The translations under genes and the position numbers were made by a program. A stretch of 64,000 bases of DNA from contig NC_059079.1 of assembly GCF_020497125.1 (NCBI RefSeq), positions 13,225,553 through 13,289,552 of the forward strand. The letters run 5' to 3'. The notes below the pieces were generated by a model. That model saw nothing but the letters and a program-made list of their open reading frames with translations. It was not told where the DNA came from and ran no database searches. Positions within the stretch are counted from its first letter, which is position 1. Every line of letters starts with the position of its first letter. Source of the DNA: Mauremys mutica. Its lineage: Eukaryota > Chordata > Testudines > Geoemydidae. Shown one piece after another: positions 22,001 through 32,470 of this stretch.

Positions 22001-22235
22001 CCTTCTCTAGCACCTTGCATCCAAAGATCTCAAAGCCCTTTACAAACTAATTAATAAATCTTTACAAGAGAGGTAGGTAGTTAATTATCACCACCACCAT
22101 TTTATATATGGGTAAACCGAGACAGAGAGATGTTAAGTGATTCAACCAGGATCGCACACTGCATCTTTGGTAAAGCTGGGAATATAATCCAGGGGTTTTG
22201 CCTCCAACATCACTCACTTTACAACTCTCTGCTTC
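22001..22235. repeat. MIR/L2-like ancient repeat remnant
   Basis: Words such as AGCACCTTGCATCCAAAG, CAAAGCCCTTTACAAA and CATTTTATATATGGGTAAAC match the usual layout of old amniote MIR/L2-type repeats (the mammalian equivalent reads ACAGATGGGGAAACTGAGG). It is heavily diverged and has no frame. Confidence 0.5.
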
Positions 22236-23368
22236 TTTAGCTAGTGAGCCCATCTTCTTTTCTTCCAGTCAGTCCTACCTGCTTTCCAAAAATGGAGAAA
22301 ATGGCTGCAGATATGCACATACAAAGCAAAGCATTAAGTGAACAAGCACATGCATGGCCACTTCTGCATGCACTGCCATAAGAGTGCAGGTTGACCACCA
22401 ATCACTCATGTTGTCTCTTTATATTTCCTACGTCACTCCATACCCTTGACACGCTAATCCCTCTGTCAATCATGATCAGCTAACACCAGCTACTCCACCA
22501 TCTTGTTCCCCTGTTCCACATACATGTTTCTAAACAACCAATCTGCCCCACTCGCTCCGTTATGATGAGCTGGTCCTTTCACTCAAACATCTTCCCCTTT
22601 CCTAGCCAGCTATTAAGGGACAACAGGCCAGATCCTCAGCTGCTGTAAACTACTGGCCTACTTGAATTGATTTCAATGGAACTAGGCTGATTTACAGGAT
22701 CTGGCCCAATATGTCTAATGACAACTTCTGAAACTTTTGGTTTTCAGCAGACATTTCCAGAGAGTGGTCCTCCCTTTCCTAATGGACACCCTTATTTTGG
22801 TATATAAGCTTCACAAGACATGTTCCTTTCCATATGGCCTTTGTAACAATGATTATACCTGGTTGCCAGTTGCAAAGATAAATGTCCCATGTCGTCTTTT
22901 TTTCTGCTAAAACTCAGCCCATTCTGTTTCGGTGCGCTCTTACAGCCATTTGCAACTCTAGACAGCTGGGAGGACTGAAACAATGGACCAAAAGGAGTCT
23001 AAGAGAAATAGTCATCAAAGCAGCACACCGATATACTTTGGTTGCTCTAGAAAAGGAAAGGATAGCATGGATAGGCCAGAGACAAAGAAATGGAGCAAAG
23101 TGCCTCATGCATTTTTGGAGTTATACAGTATATGCCTTAAAATAAGAAGTCTCTTCTGAACCTTGGCTATGGATTATACTTCTAAACAGCTGGAGACTTC
23201 TAAAAGTTGGAACTCTTCATTAATTCGATTGAAACTATTGTCAGACTTGGAGCTCTGATACTGGACACCTAAATCCATATTTAAGTCCCCAAATAAGTGA
23301 CCCAATTTTCACAGAGAAGTATCCAATCCCCCATTAACTTAAATTTAGGTGCCTAACTATAGACGTGG
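22236..23368. other. No gene seen; one palindromic mini-element
   Basis: At 22,627-22,706 an 80-bp unit starts GGCCAGATCCTCAGC and ends AGGATCTGGCC, with TTGATTTCAATGGAAC near its centre; it belongs to a class of short palindromic repeats common in turtles and birds. The region 23,255-23,368 looks like an old repeat into which the Gypsy element inserted. Confidence 0.55.
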
Positions 23369-23373
23369 GTGCC

Positions 23374-23564
23374 TGTTATATCCTTGGGGGGAGCCGGTTT
23401 AGGAAGAAATCAGTTGAGGCCAGAGAGCTGACAGCTAACAAAACCACCATTTTATTTACAGAGACAGAGAGCTCACTCAGTCGGCTGAAGCTGGCTGAGC
23501 TAACCCATAATAATCTAACTCAGTTGCCATGGCAACAAAAACCATGACAACCAAATACACAACA
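23374..23564 (-). repeat. Gypsy 3' LTR
   Basis: It is the downstream LTR in element orientation. It differs from its partner at 23,481 (T versus C) and 23,491 (C versus A). On the plus strand it begins TGTTATATCC and ends AATACACAACA. Immediately inside it lies the purine tract. Confidence 0.95.
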
Positions 23565-23578
23565 TATTCCTCCTCCCC
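23565..23578 (-). other. Polypurine tract of the Gypsy element
   Basis: On the minus strand the sequence GGGGAGGAGGAATA directly abuts the 3' LTR. In LTR retrotransposons this purine run resists RNase H and primes plus-strand DNA synthesis. Position and composition fit. Confidence 0.8.
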
Positions 23579-23694
23579 AATAAGAACATCCCCTAAATAA
23601 AACACACACTATACTAGAGAAGGAGGGTAGACTGCCTCCATTCCTGGCTAAACCCTGGGGGTTATTTTGCCCCATAACCGTGGGTTCGCCCTAG

Positions 23695-24670
23695 CTAAAG
23701 ATCCAGCCGATGAGGAGGCCTTCTGTCTCTAGGCGGATTACGGCGAACTTCTGGTGTTATTGCACCCGAAAGCACTAGGGGCTCCGGGTCCGCAGCACGA
23801 ACGGGTGAGGAGGTGGTATCAGTTCGTGCTGGGCAAAGGGGTATCTCAGCCGCCGGCAGTAATGGAGGAGAACAGTCAGGAACAGGTGACTCATGATTCG
23901 ATGCCTCACCAGAAGTGGTGAAGTCAGACCCCTCAACTGCAGATGGGTCCTGAGGACTGGCATGACCTGGCAACAGCTGATCTACATGTCGCCGCCAGGT
24001 AAGATTCTCTGCAGTCCGGACTGTGTAGGAAACAGGTCCTGTTCGAGTGATGACTGTGGCCGGGACCCATTTAGCTCTGGAAGTATAATTCTGAGCCAAA
24101 ACTGGCTGTCCCGGGCTAAAGGTTCGGTCTTTTGCTCTGGGTGCCCGTCTGATGACTTGATATTGCTGCTGATGTTGCACAATTTGTTGGGGTTCAGAAG
24201 GTTTCAGCAGATCAAAGCAAGTGTGCAGCTGTCGTCCCATCATTAGAAAGGCCAGAGATGCGTGGGTCGTAGCATGAGGTGTGTTTCTGTAGGAAAGTAA
24301 AAAGGTATCCAGACGCTTTTGAATGGAGTGTTGTCCCCTTGCTGATTTCAAAGCGTTTTTCATTGTCTGCACAAATCTTTCAGCTAATCCGTTGGTGGAC
24401 GGATGATATGGTGCTGACGTGATGTGGTGTATCCCATTTGCCTTCAAGGGGGCCAGCAAAGTCAACGTGAATACGTTGCCATGGGTTTTCAGGCCAGTCC
24501 CATTGGTGTAGGGGTGCCCACTGGGGTGCATTCCTCACACCCTGACATGACATACAAGCTTTTGCCTTCTCTTCAATAGCGCTGTCCAATCCAGGCCACC
24601 AAAAATAGCTTCGTGCAATTTCCTTCATGCGCACTATTCCACAGTGACCGTAATGTAGCTGTTCTAAATC
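23695..24670 (-). pseudogene. Broken Gypsy integrase
   Basis: The integrase is disrupted twice. Its zinc-binding N-terminal part (IARSYFWWPGLD, CMSC) is out of frame with RT-RNase H, with an indel inferred near 24,662-24,672. The core keeps HVDFAGPLEG with the first catalytic aspartate. Near 24,440-24,451 it then jumps to the region just before PYHPSTNGLAERF, which holds the catalytic glutamate, and changes frame again. The segment carrying the second aspartate of the D,D,E triad is missing; from typical integrase spacing I estimate roughly 90-100 residues lost. The C-terminal part runs open to a stop at 23,695 with an SH3-like stretch (RAKDRTFSPGQPVLAQN). The enzyme cannot be active. Confidence 0.88.
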
Positions 24671-27476
24671 TCAGTGGTGGTGGAATAATGACACGTCTCC
24701 CCCACAACAAACAACCAGATTGGACCGATAACTCCATCCGCTTGGACATGTAGGGAACAAGGTCGGATGAGACCGGAGAGGTTTGTCGAGATTTTCCATG
24801 CATCACCAGGTCCATAACTTGGGGGGACAATACTGGGTCAACGCGAGTTGCCTTCTTTATCTGAGTAGCAGTGATGGGTGTATTCTCTACCTGTTCAAAG
24901 TAGAAGATTTCCTTTTGGGCACTATCTTGGTGTTTGACCGGCAAAGGCAACCTTGAGAGGCCATCTGCATTGCCGTGCAGAGTGGATTTCCGATATTTGA
25001 TTTCATATGTGTGTGCTGAAAGTAACAATGCCCAACGTTGCATACGACTAGCAGCTAATGGGGGAATGCCTGTGTAGGGTCCAAAAATTGATGTCAGAGG
25101 TCGATGGTCTGTGAGAAGAGTAAACTTTCGCCCAAATAGGTACTGATGAAACTTCCGAATTCCAAAAACAATTCCTAATGCCTCACGTTCGATTTGGGCG
25201 TAGTTAGTTTCTGCCTTGCTTAGAGTGCGTGAAGCAAAAGCAATAGGTCTCTCTTCTCCTGAAGGCATAATATGTGACACGACTGCTCCCACTCCATAAG
25301 GGGAGGCGTCGCAGGCCAATTGCAGTGGTAAGGATGGATCAAAGTGCGTTAGAACTTCAGAATTTAGCAATGCATCCTTAGCTTTGTTAAATGCAACATC
25401 ACAGGCTTCTGTCCACTTCCAGGCCTTTTTCTGCCCAAGGAGCTCATGAAGTGGTTTTAGCAGTGTGGCTAACTGTGAGATGAACTTTCCATAATAGTTC
25501 AGGAGTCCTAGAAACGAGCGCAGCTGGCTTACATTTCGAGGTGGGGGAGCCTCCACAATAGCTTTAACTTTTGCAGGGGCCTTCTGAAGACCTGCAGAAT
25601 CAATGATGTGTCCCAAATATTCAACAGAGGGCTTGAAGAATTCACACTTGTCTTTGCGAACTCGTAGGCCATACTCTTCCAGTCTTTGTAGGGTAGCCTC
25701 TAAATTCTTTAAGTGATCCTCTTCATTTCTTCCAGTGACCAGGATATCATCCAGATAGCACTGAACTCCTGACAAGCCACACAAGATCTGGTCCATAGCC
25801 CTCTGGAACAGGGCGGGAGCAGATGTTATTCCGAAGGGTAGGCGACAGAATCGATAAAGCCCCTTATGAGTCGCAATAGTCAACAGCTCTTGGGACTTTT
25901 CATCGACGTGCATCTGTAAATATGCTTGACTCAGATCAATCTTACTGAACTTTTGTCCCCCAGCCAGGCCTGTGAAGAGGTCATCGATGCGGGGAAGCGG
26001 GTATTGCTCTGCACACAACACTGGGTTGACAGTGACTTTAAAATCACTGCAAATCCGGAGAGAGCCATCTTTCTTCACGATTGGAACAATAGGAGTGGCC
26101 CATGAGCTATGGGTAACTGGTATTAGGACTCCATTGGTGACCAGGCGCTCCAGGTCTGCTTCAACTTTTGGCCTGATGGCATATGGCACAGTTCGGGCTT
26201 TCAGATATTTTGGTGGACTGTCAGGTTTAATGTTCAATGTCACAGTGATTCCCTTCATACTTCCCAAATCATCTCCAAAAACAGCAGCATGTTTCCTTAG
26301 TATAGAGGTTAGACTGGTTTCTTCTTTAGTCATCCGGTGTACTTCTGCCCAGTTCAGTTGAATCTTCCCAAGCCAAGACCTACCCATTAGGGCTGGGTAG
26401 TTACCTCTCACCACAAACAGTGGCAATTTAGCAGCCTGTCCATTGAGCTCCACCTTAACATCAATAGTGCCCAACATGGGCACAGCTTCTCCCGTATATG
26501 TCTTCAGAACAGTTTTTGTTGCCTTAAGCGGAAGATGCTGTAGCTTTTCTTTATACACAGTCTCTGAGACCAGCGAGACGGCTGCACCGGTGTCCAGTTC
26601 CATGCGTATAGGTTTGCCATCCAATAACGGGGTTACCCAGTATTCATGTGAGCCCATTGCCAAAGACAAAACATGCAGTAGCACTTCCTCTTGCGATGAG
26701 GTGTCACCTTGATCATCCTGGGTCTGCTCTAGGGTATGCAGGGTTCCTCTTTTTGTCGGCCAGACCACAGGCCTCTTTTTCTTTTGTTTACAGGCACACT
26801 CAATGTGTCCCTTTTTGCCACAGTGTCGACACACCAGGTCCTTACACCAGCATTCCGATGCCTGGTGACCCGGCTTACCACAGCGGTAACATTCTTGACT
26901 CTGCACAGTTTTGTGGGTCAGTTCTTGTGACACTTTTTGCACCTTAGGGGATGCACCGATGTATTGTGCCTCCCTTGTAGCCAGTTCCATGGAGACAGCA
27001 ATATCAACAGCCTTCTGTAAGGTAAGCTGAGCCTCTATCAGTAGGTGCTTCCGTATAGCTTCACTGTAGAGGCCACACACTAACCTGTCACGCAGGGCAT
27101 CATTTAACATTTCTTTTAATTCACAGTGTTCTGCTAGCTTTTTTAAAATGGCTACAAATTGTACAACTGTTTTATCTTCCTTTTGGTCTCTTTTGTGGAA
27201 CCTATATCTTTCAGCAATTACCAGTGGTTTTGGGGAGAAATGGGACCCCAGGATTTCCACAATGTCACTGTAAGATTTAGTCTTAGGCTTAACAGGATGT
27301 AGTAAGCTGCGTAGCAGGGAGTAGGTTTTAGCCCCTACAACACTTAAGAATATTGGCACCTTCTTCACTTCTGTAATGTCATTTGCAATTAAAAAAAGCT
27401 CAAAACGCTCAGTATACACATGCCACTGCTCCATAGTCTCATCAAAAGGTTCCAGTGGCCTGGTCAGAGTAGCCAT
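24573..27476 (-). CDS. Gypsy Gag-protease-RT-RNase H polyprotein
   Basis: A single open frame of 967 residues fuses Gag and Pol with no frameshift between them. The Gag region (1-190) has no clear motif. Two CCHC zinc knuckles follow (C196-C209 and C216-C229), which bind the element RNA. The aspartic protease active site is LDTGAA (D295). Reverse transcriptase shows YPLPRIDDLF near 492, KIDLSQAY (D514) and YLDD (D576, D577). RNase H has CDASPYGVGAV (D723), LLTDHRPL (D790) and GNADGL (D838). From about residue 938 the frame leaves the family sequence because of the indel before integrase, so the last 30 or so residues are frameshift product. The Met at 27,476 has a good vertebrate context (A at -3, G at +4) and lies about 120 bases after the primer site. 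Confidence 0.93.
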   Translation of the reverse strand: MATLTRPLEPFDETMEQWHVYTERFELFLIANDITEVKKVPIFLSVVGAKTYSLLRSLLHPVKPKTKSYSDIVEILGSHFSPKPLVIAERYRFHKRDQKEDKTVVQFVAILKKLAEHCELKEMLNDALRDRLVCGLYSEAIRKHLLIEAQLTLQKAVDIAVSMELATREAQYIGASPKVQKVSQELTHKTVQSQECYRCGKPGHQASECWCKDLVCRHCGKKGHIECACKQKKKRPVVWPTKRGTLHTLEQTQDDQGDTSSQEEVLLHVLSLAMGSHEYWVTPLLDGKPIRMELDTGAAVSLVSETVYKEKLQHLPLKATKTVLKTYTGEAVPMLGTIDVKVELNGQAAKLPLFVVRGNYPALMGRSWLGKIQLNWAEVHRMTKEETSLTSILRKHAAVFGDDLGSMKGITVTLNIKPDSPPKYLKARTVPYAIRPKVEADLERLVTNGVLIPVTHSSWATPIVPIVKKDGSLRICSDFKVTVNPVLCAEQYPLPRIDDLFTGLAGGQKFSKIDLSQAYLQMHVDEKSQELLTIATHKGLYRFCRLPFGITSAPALFQRAMDQILCGLSGVQCYLDDILVTGRNEEDHLKNLEATLQRLEEYGLRVRKDKCEFFKPSVEYLGHIIDSAGLQKAPAKVKAIVEAPPPRNVSQLRSFLGLLNYYGKFISQLATLLKPLHELLGQKKAWKWTEACDVAFNKAKDALLNSEVLTHFDPSLPLQLACDASPYGVGAVVSHIMPSGEERPIAFASRTLSKAETNYAQIEREALGIVFGIRKFHQYLFGRKFTLLTDHRPLTSIFGPYTGIPPLAASRMQRWALLLSAHTYEIKYRKSTLHGNADGLSRLPLPVKHQDSAQKEIFYFEQVENTPITATQIKKATRVDPVLSPQVMDLVMHGKSRQTSPVSSDLVPYMSKRMELSVQSGCLLWGRRVIIPPPLRFRTATLRSLWNSAHEGNCTKLFLVAWIGQRY

Positions 27477-27577
27477 GATTTTAGTTTCACTTTCACAGTC
27501 AGTGCAAACAAGCAGCTTTTTTGTTTGTTTGTTCTTTACCTTGACTTCTACTTCCTTCTGTTACTGGAGCAGCACCG

Positions 27578-27597
27578 GAATCCCATCCTCGTCGCCA
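27578..27597 (-). promoter_or_regulatory. Primer-binding site matching the tRNA-Ser(GCT) 3' end
   Basis: Two bases inside the 5' LTR, the plus strand of these 20 bases reads like the 3' end of vertebrate tRNA-Ser(GCT), including the terminal CCA (core CCCATCCTCGTCGCCA). Element RNA, read on the minus strand, would therefore pair with that tRNA, which primes minus-strand DNA synthesis. The tRNA sequence is from memory. Confidence 0.8.
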
Positions 27598-27599
27598 CT

Positions 27600-27790
27600 T
27601 GTTATATCCTTGGGGGGAGCCGGTTTAGGAAGAAATCAGTTGAGGCCAGAGAGCTGACAGCTAACAAAACCACCATTTTATTTACAGAGACAGAGAGCTC
27701 ACTCAGCCGGCTGAAGATGGCTGAGCTAACCCATAATAATCTAACTCAGTTGCCATGGCAACAAAAACCATGACAACCAAATACACAACA
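27600..27790 (-). repeat. Gypsy 5' LTR
   Basis: It is the upstream LTR in element orientation and would carry the promoter. It is identical to the 3' LTR except at 27,707 and 27,717. I see no classical TATA box with confidence. The complementary ATAAATAAA-type word formed by TTTATTTAC (27,677 region) could lie in the polyadenylation region. Confidence 0.93.
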
Positions 27791-27795
27791 GTGCC

Positions 27796-28485
27796 CAACT
27801 TTGAACTCCCAAACTGGGAAATATTGGCCTAAGCTATTCTATACATTTCAAATATTTTAAACAGCAGGGGAAAATATCCACTGTACATTCAATACAGCAC
27901 TTATAAATAATATGACTAATCATCTCCAGTCAGACTGAAAGACCAAAGTAATTTTCAGTTTCTATCTAGCTTCTGGATGTGACTTTGGGGTATATTTTCA
28001 GAGATGCAGAGAGCTTTTGAAGTTTAACTCCCATTGGCTCTCGTATTCGTCTTTCAGAACTTTTGCCTTTAGATGGAAATTCGTTCTGAGCTGGTAATAC
28101 TAGATGCTATTTCTAAGACTTTGAGTTCAAAAAATACATGAGGAAACTTAAGTCTTCGACACAGGTGGCTTCATGATTCAAATGTAACATTTAGTTCTAC
28201 GAAAGCTGAGTTGTGTTTTTTCCCCCTCCATGTTTTTTACTTCATCCCTGGTGGACCATAGCCTGCCTCATAAAACAACCACAAATAAATAGTTGCAGCT
28301 AGCTTGGAGGCTGAATTGTCTGCTCTCTCATGACGTTAATTCTTCCAGGTCAGGGCGGAGATGCTTGGGATAGAACAGCATAGAGAACTTTGATTATGAC
28401 CTACACCTGGATAGGCTTTCCCAGAAGCTGCTTGGGTCATACCTAAGGACAAACCAATAAGGAAACGATTTCTGATGCCCTCAGT
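27796..28485. other. No gene seen
   Basis: The first 40 bases continue the old repeat that was split by the Gypsy insertion. The rest is unique AT-rich sequence with no motif-bearing frame. A palindromic mini-repeat remnant (AACTCCCATTGGC) lies near 28,026. Confidence 0.5.
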
Positions 28486-28493
28486 CTCTAGGT

Positions 28494-28812
28494 CAGGGGT
28501 CGGCAACCTTTCAGAAGTGCTGTGCCGATTCTTCATTCATTCACTCTAATTTAAGGTTTCGAGTGCCAGTAATACATTTTAACATTTTTAGAAGGTCTCT
28601 TTCTATAAGTCTATAATATATAACTAAACTATTGTTGTATGTAAAGTAAATAAGGTTTTAAAAAGGTTTAAGACGCTTCATTTAAAATTAAATTAAAATG
28701 CAGAGGCCCCCCCCCACCCTGACTGGTGGCCAGGATCCGGGCAGTGTGAGTGCCACTGAAAATCAACTGGCGTGCCACCTTTGGCACACGTGCCATAGGT
28801 TGCCTACCCTTG
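28494..28812. mobile_element. hAT-type element, CAGGGGTCGGCAACC family
   Basis: The 319-bp unit begins CAGGGGTCGGCAACC and ends with the complement of CAAGGGTAGGCAACC. A perfect 8-bp duplication CTCTAGGT lies at 28,486-28,493 and 28,813-28,820. The interior includes AATTAAATTAAAATGCAG and a C9 run. The copy at 60,203 is the same family in reverse orientation. It is non-autonomous. Confidence 0.95.
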
Positions 28813-28820
28813 CTCTAGGT

Positions 28821-29514
28821 GATGGACATTAATTGAAGAAGAAAAAAAAAACAAAGAATATCCAAGCCTCTAATGAATGTTTATGAGATTCTCTCTTTAC
28901 TTAGGGAATGTGCAAATCAAATGCACAAAGTAACTCTGTGTTTGTTCTAACAAGTCTGTATTCAAAGAACAAATGTTTTTATGTTAATCTGAAGTACTGG
29001 CATTGTTCCATTGTGTTTATGAGCAGAGTACAAAGTGATGCGACCCCTTTCGTTTATTTACACTCTGTCACATATTGTAATATTTTTCAAGATCTAAAAT
29101 GGACTATTTGCCTGAGCCTCAAGCTTGGGTTTTCAAGTTCAGGCTCATTCAGCCGCCAAATTTACCAACCTCTAGGCGACTAGACTTTAGGCACCTAATG
29201 CACCAAGTACAACCTAATATTCCATGTCCTGGATAACTGGAGAAGAACAGATATAGGGAAGCAGTGTAAGCAGTGCTCTGTCTTGGAGAACGAGTGCAGA
29301 GGAACATCATCTCAGTGTCTGAGAACTAGTACAGGCTGCAGAATTTGAACCAACTTGTGACCACCAGCACCCACTCTTTTGTTAAAATGAATTAGGAAAA
29401 TAGGAATTGGAAAAGACAGTGGATCCACCATATCCTGTGCTGTAATATGGAATAGCAGCTAAGTAACAGCTGTAAGTTTATTTTTTCTATGTGGCACTTT
29501 TAAATTTGCAATGG
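28821..29514. other. No gene seen
   Basis: Unique sequence; the short plus-strand frame at 28,908-29,183 has no recognisable domain. I find no inverted repeats or target duplications. Confidence 0.5.
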
Positions 29515-29519
29515 GTCTG

Positions 29520-30226
29520 TGTAACCGTGTGGGACGCACCCCTGCGGCGACTCCTGCTGGTACCATCAGGGAATTAGCTCTCCAGCCATCGGAGCGCCTT
29601 TAGCAGGCCGGTGTCCCGCTTTTCCTTGGGTGCCCAAGTCCCTCCCAGACCCGATGCCCCTTGCATACCGGCATGCTGCCCCCTGGCAGTACACCCCTCA
29701 AGTCTCTGGGTCTCCCCTCCCCAGGGAACCTCCACCCACTATCCCCACCTCACCTCAGTCTTTGTCTACTGCCCAGTCTCCATCTAGCCCCCATTCACTG
29801 GGGCAGACTGCAGTATGAGCCACTCATCACAGGCAAGGTTGGGTTTGGACCTGCTGCTTCTGCCTACCCCTTTGGGCTGCCCCCTGCAACCCCAGTACCT
29901 ATTCGGCCCTCCACTAGGCCGCAGCCTGGGGGGTTTCTAGGCCAGAGCTCCCCAGCTCCCTTGGCCTTCCCCCAGCCCTGCTCCCGCTCAGGTACCTTGG
30001 TATGCTCCCAGCAGCCAGGTCCCTCCCTCTCAACAGGCTAGAGAGAGTATCTCTGTGCTCCTGGCCCACTGCCCTCTTATAAGGGCCAGCTGAGCCCTGA
30101 CTGGGGCATGGCCAGAGCTGAGGCTGCTTCCCCACTCAGCCTGGGAACTGCTTGCTCCCAGCCACCGCCCTCTCCTGGGCTGTTTTAAGCCCTTCTAAGG
30201 TCAGAGCGGGTGACCACCCCGCTACA
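29520..30226. mobile_element. Solo LTR with 5-bp target duplication
   Basis: A 707-bp unit starts TGTAACCGTG and ends CCGCTACA, flanked on both sides by GTCTG (29,515-29,519 and 30,227-30,231). TG...CA ends with a 5-bp duplication identify an LTR of a Gypsy or retroviral element whose body was lost by recombination. The near-palindromic GCCCTCTTATAAGGGC at about 30,070 contains a TATA-like core readable in both directions, so I leave orientation open. The C-rich composition explains the spurious frames across it. Confidence 0.85.
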
Positions 30227-30231
30227 GTCTG

Positions 30232-32470
30232 CTTGTCAGCAGAGAGAGTCTACATTCAGAGGCTGAGTTTATGCAGCATGTTACAGTGGAGACGTGCACT
30301 GTGCTGTGCTAGGGAGAGTCCACTTTTGCTTTTAACCTTAATCTAAAATAAAAACCACACAGACTGCCAGAATATGCATGCTCTTTGTGTATGGGAAAAC
30401 ACAACAGCAATCTGTCCCCTACGGTGGTCAGTCTCAGACAGAACTGCGGCTTCAAATGGTTCAATATTATAGAATGTGAAGGGAATGGGAATTTCAGCCA
30501 GACTCAACTGGTGATCAACCTAGCATCACGACTGACAACTCTTATAAATGTATTGTGAAGCATGGTGTGAATTTCACAGAAACAAGGGTTCAAACTGAGC
30601 CAATAAATAGCAAAATTCTGAGGGTTTCTCAGTATTCATGGACATTTGGGGCCAAATGAAGATGTGACGTCATTTATGGCAGACTGTCAACTTCACATTG
30701 TAAGTTGTGTGTATAGTGGTGTAAAAAGGGTTTATCTTACACCTCCTTGTTAGCTGCTTTTCATTCTGGAGCTGCACCTTTCTGTCCTTTCAAGTGTGAC
30801 ACCCCGTTTAAACGCAGACCCACTTACTGATGTGTAACTTACACCACCAGTTATGCCACCTCTTTATTTCATCCATTTATATTTAACTTTCACACCAGAC
30901 AAAAAAAGAGCATGTGTGTGTGCTAGGATTTTGTGAGGCTAGAACAAAAATTAAAACAACGCAACTTTTAAGAGCTGTTTCCTTAGATATAAAATCAAAC
31001 TAAGTATTTCTTCAAACCGCACAGCAGGTAACCACCTAATAACCCGTCTATCAGTAACAGCATTGGAACATCATGCACTGGGAAGAAATTTTTAATTCCA
31101 TCCATCACCCACAACTTTCTGCATGGATTCCAAAAATCACAGAACCTTGTTGTCCACTCACATCCCTGACAGCAAGATCCTTTTGTTTATTTATTGTGTT
31201 TGCATGCATAGCAGCTGTCTTGGTGGCGGGCTTTGCAGCTCAGCCCCTCTCTGGGAATCCCCCTTGGAGGGTGGGTGCTGTTAGCTAATCTAATATGTCA
31301 CCTTTTCACTGCTAGTGTTACTTTCTGAGACTGGAAGCAGTAAGAGGTAGGGGGCACCTCCTTCCCTAACCCCTGCACTTGTTCCTTCGGGGTCCTTGCA
31401 GCTGCCTTCTACTGAGTAGGCTGAACTATTTTCTGGAAGTGGGGAGGATAGCCCCAGTAGCCGCTCCCAGTAGTGTCCCACCAGTTGATAAACGCTGATC
31501 TAGTCACATTAGGAAGGGGTTTCACTTCACCGAATGACTCAGCTTGGTGGTTGTGCTCACATGCATATTTTCACACTGCGCTGTGCTTGGGGTTAACGAT
31601 TAATGTAAACATCTGGTTTGGAATAACTTCCATAGACTCATTAGAACAACAGGTTCGCATCTCACTGGGGCACACTCAGCTTTCTAACCTTTTCTCAGAC
31701 CTAGATCTTTGTGTACCATATGGTTTTAACGTGTGGGGTCTGTCAGATTGGACCATAAAAACCAAGGTCCAGTGTGCTGTGTGTGACAATAAAAGATCCC
31801 ACAGCAGTTTGCAGAGGTTTGTCCTGGCATCTTTGACCACTGATCTCTTGTATGCTGTGTGTTGGCTGCATTTCAGCGTGTGTGTGTGTATTTTGTAAAG
31901 CATGAGGATAGTGCAGTATATGGGTCTGATCCAACTCTTACTGAAGTAATTGAAAAGACTCCTTAAATGCACACTAAATATAATCATAACTATTCGTCAA
32001 TTCCTTTGAAATCTCATCTCTTTCTGCTTTCTGGAGCAAAGAGCTTAAATAAAGCCAACGAGTTACATTTAAAGTGATGGAACTTTAAAGGAGCAAGAAA
32101 GTAAATGTTGTTTCTTAATTATGTAGTGGACTTTGTGTTTCATGGATTTTCGTCCCACGTTCCCTACATAAAGCATCTGGCATTTGGCAGTGGCAAATAT
32201 ATAGGAATGTATCTTATATTTTTTTAGCTAGCCATGCCAGGTGACATATTTGTGTTTACTGCCAAGGCTGGGAGTCGTCTGCCAGTGCTAATTAGTGAAT
32301 ATTCCTTCTCCACAATGGAGCCAGTATTTGAACTGCCTTTCACCCCAGACTTTGAGTCACTATCACATTCCCTACTCTTCTCCATAGCTGGAAGTTAGAT
32401 TGTTTCGGTTGGAATTCTGTGGGCACAGATGATGCCACATGCTCCTTAGGACTCCTTGATTTTATAACAG
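30232..32470. other. No gene seen
   Basis: Unique sequence. A (TG)n run lies near 31,876-31,890. Frames at 31,073, 31,473 (141 codons) and their antisense shadows show no motif and are probably chance. Region 31,290-31,490 could be an unclassified repeat; I found no ends. Confidence 0.45.

Larger units (their letters stand above)
23374..27790 (-). mobile_element. Ty3/Gypsy LTR retrotransposon, near complete
   Basis: A 4,417-bp element in minus orientation. Both 191-bp LTRs start TG and end CA and are flanked by a perfect 5-bp target duplication GTGCC (23,369-23,373 and 27,791-27,795). In element order: 5' LTR (27,600-27,790), primer site, short leader, gag-protease-RT-RNase H in one frame, broken integrase, purine tract, 3' LTR (23,374-23,564). 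The LTRs differ at two positions only, which implies a geologically recent insertion. No envelope frame is visible. The polyprotein resembles the K02A2.6-like (Mag-type) group as I remember it. Because the integrase is broken, this copy could not move by itself. Confidence 0.95.

Noticed and set aside
24573..27476. A domesticated host gene derived from Gypsy gag-pol
   Set aside because: Flanking LTRs with about 99% identity and a target duplication show an ordinary recent insertion; an intact frame needs no selection at that age.
27578..27597. A possible tRNA-Ser gene fragment on the plus strand
   Set aside because: Only the last 20 bases including CCA match, and CCA is not encoded in vertebrate tRNA genes; its position beside an LTR shows it is a primer-binding site.
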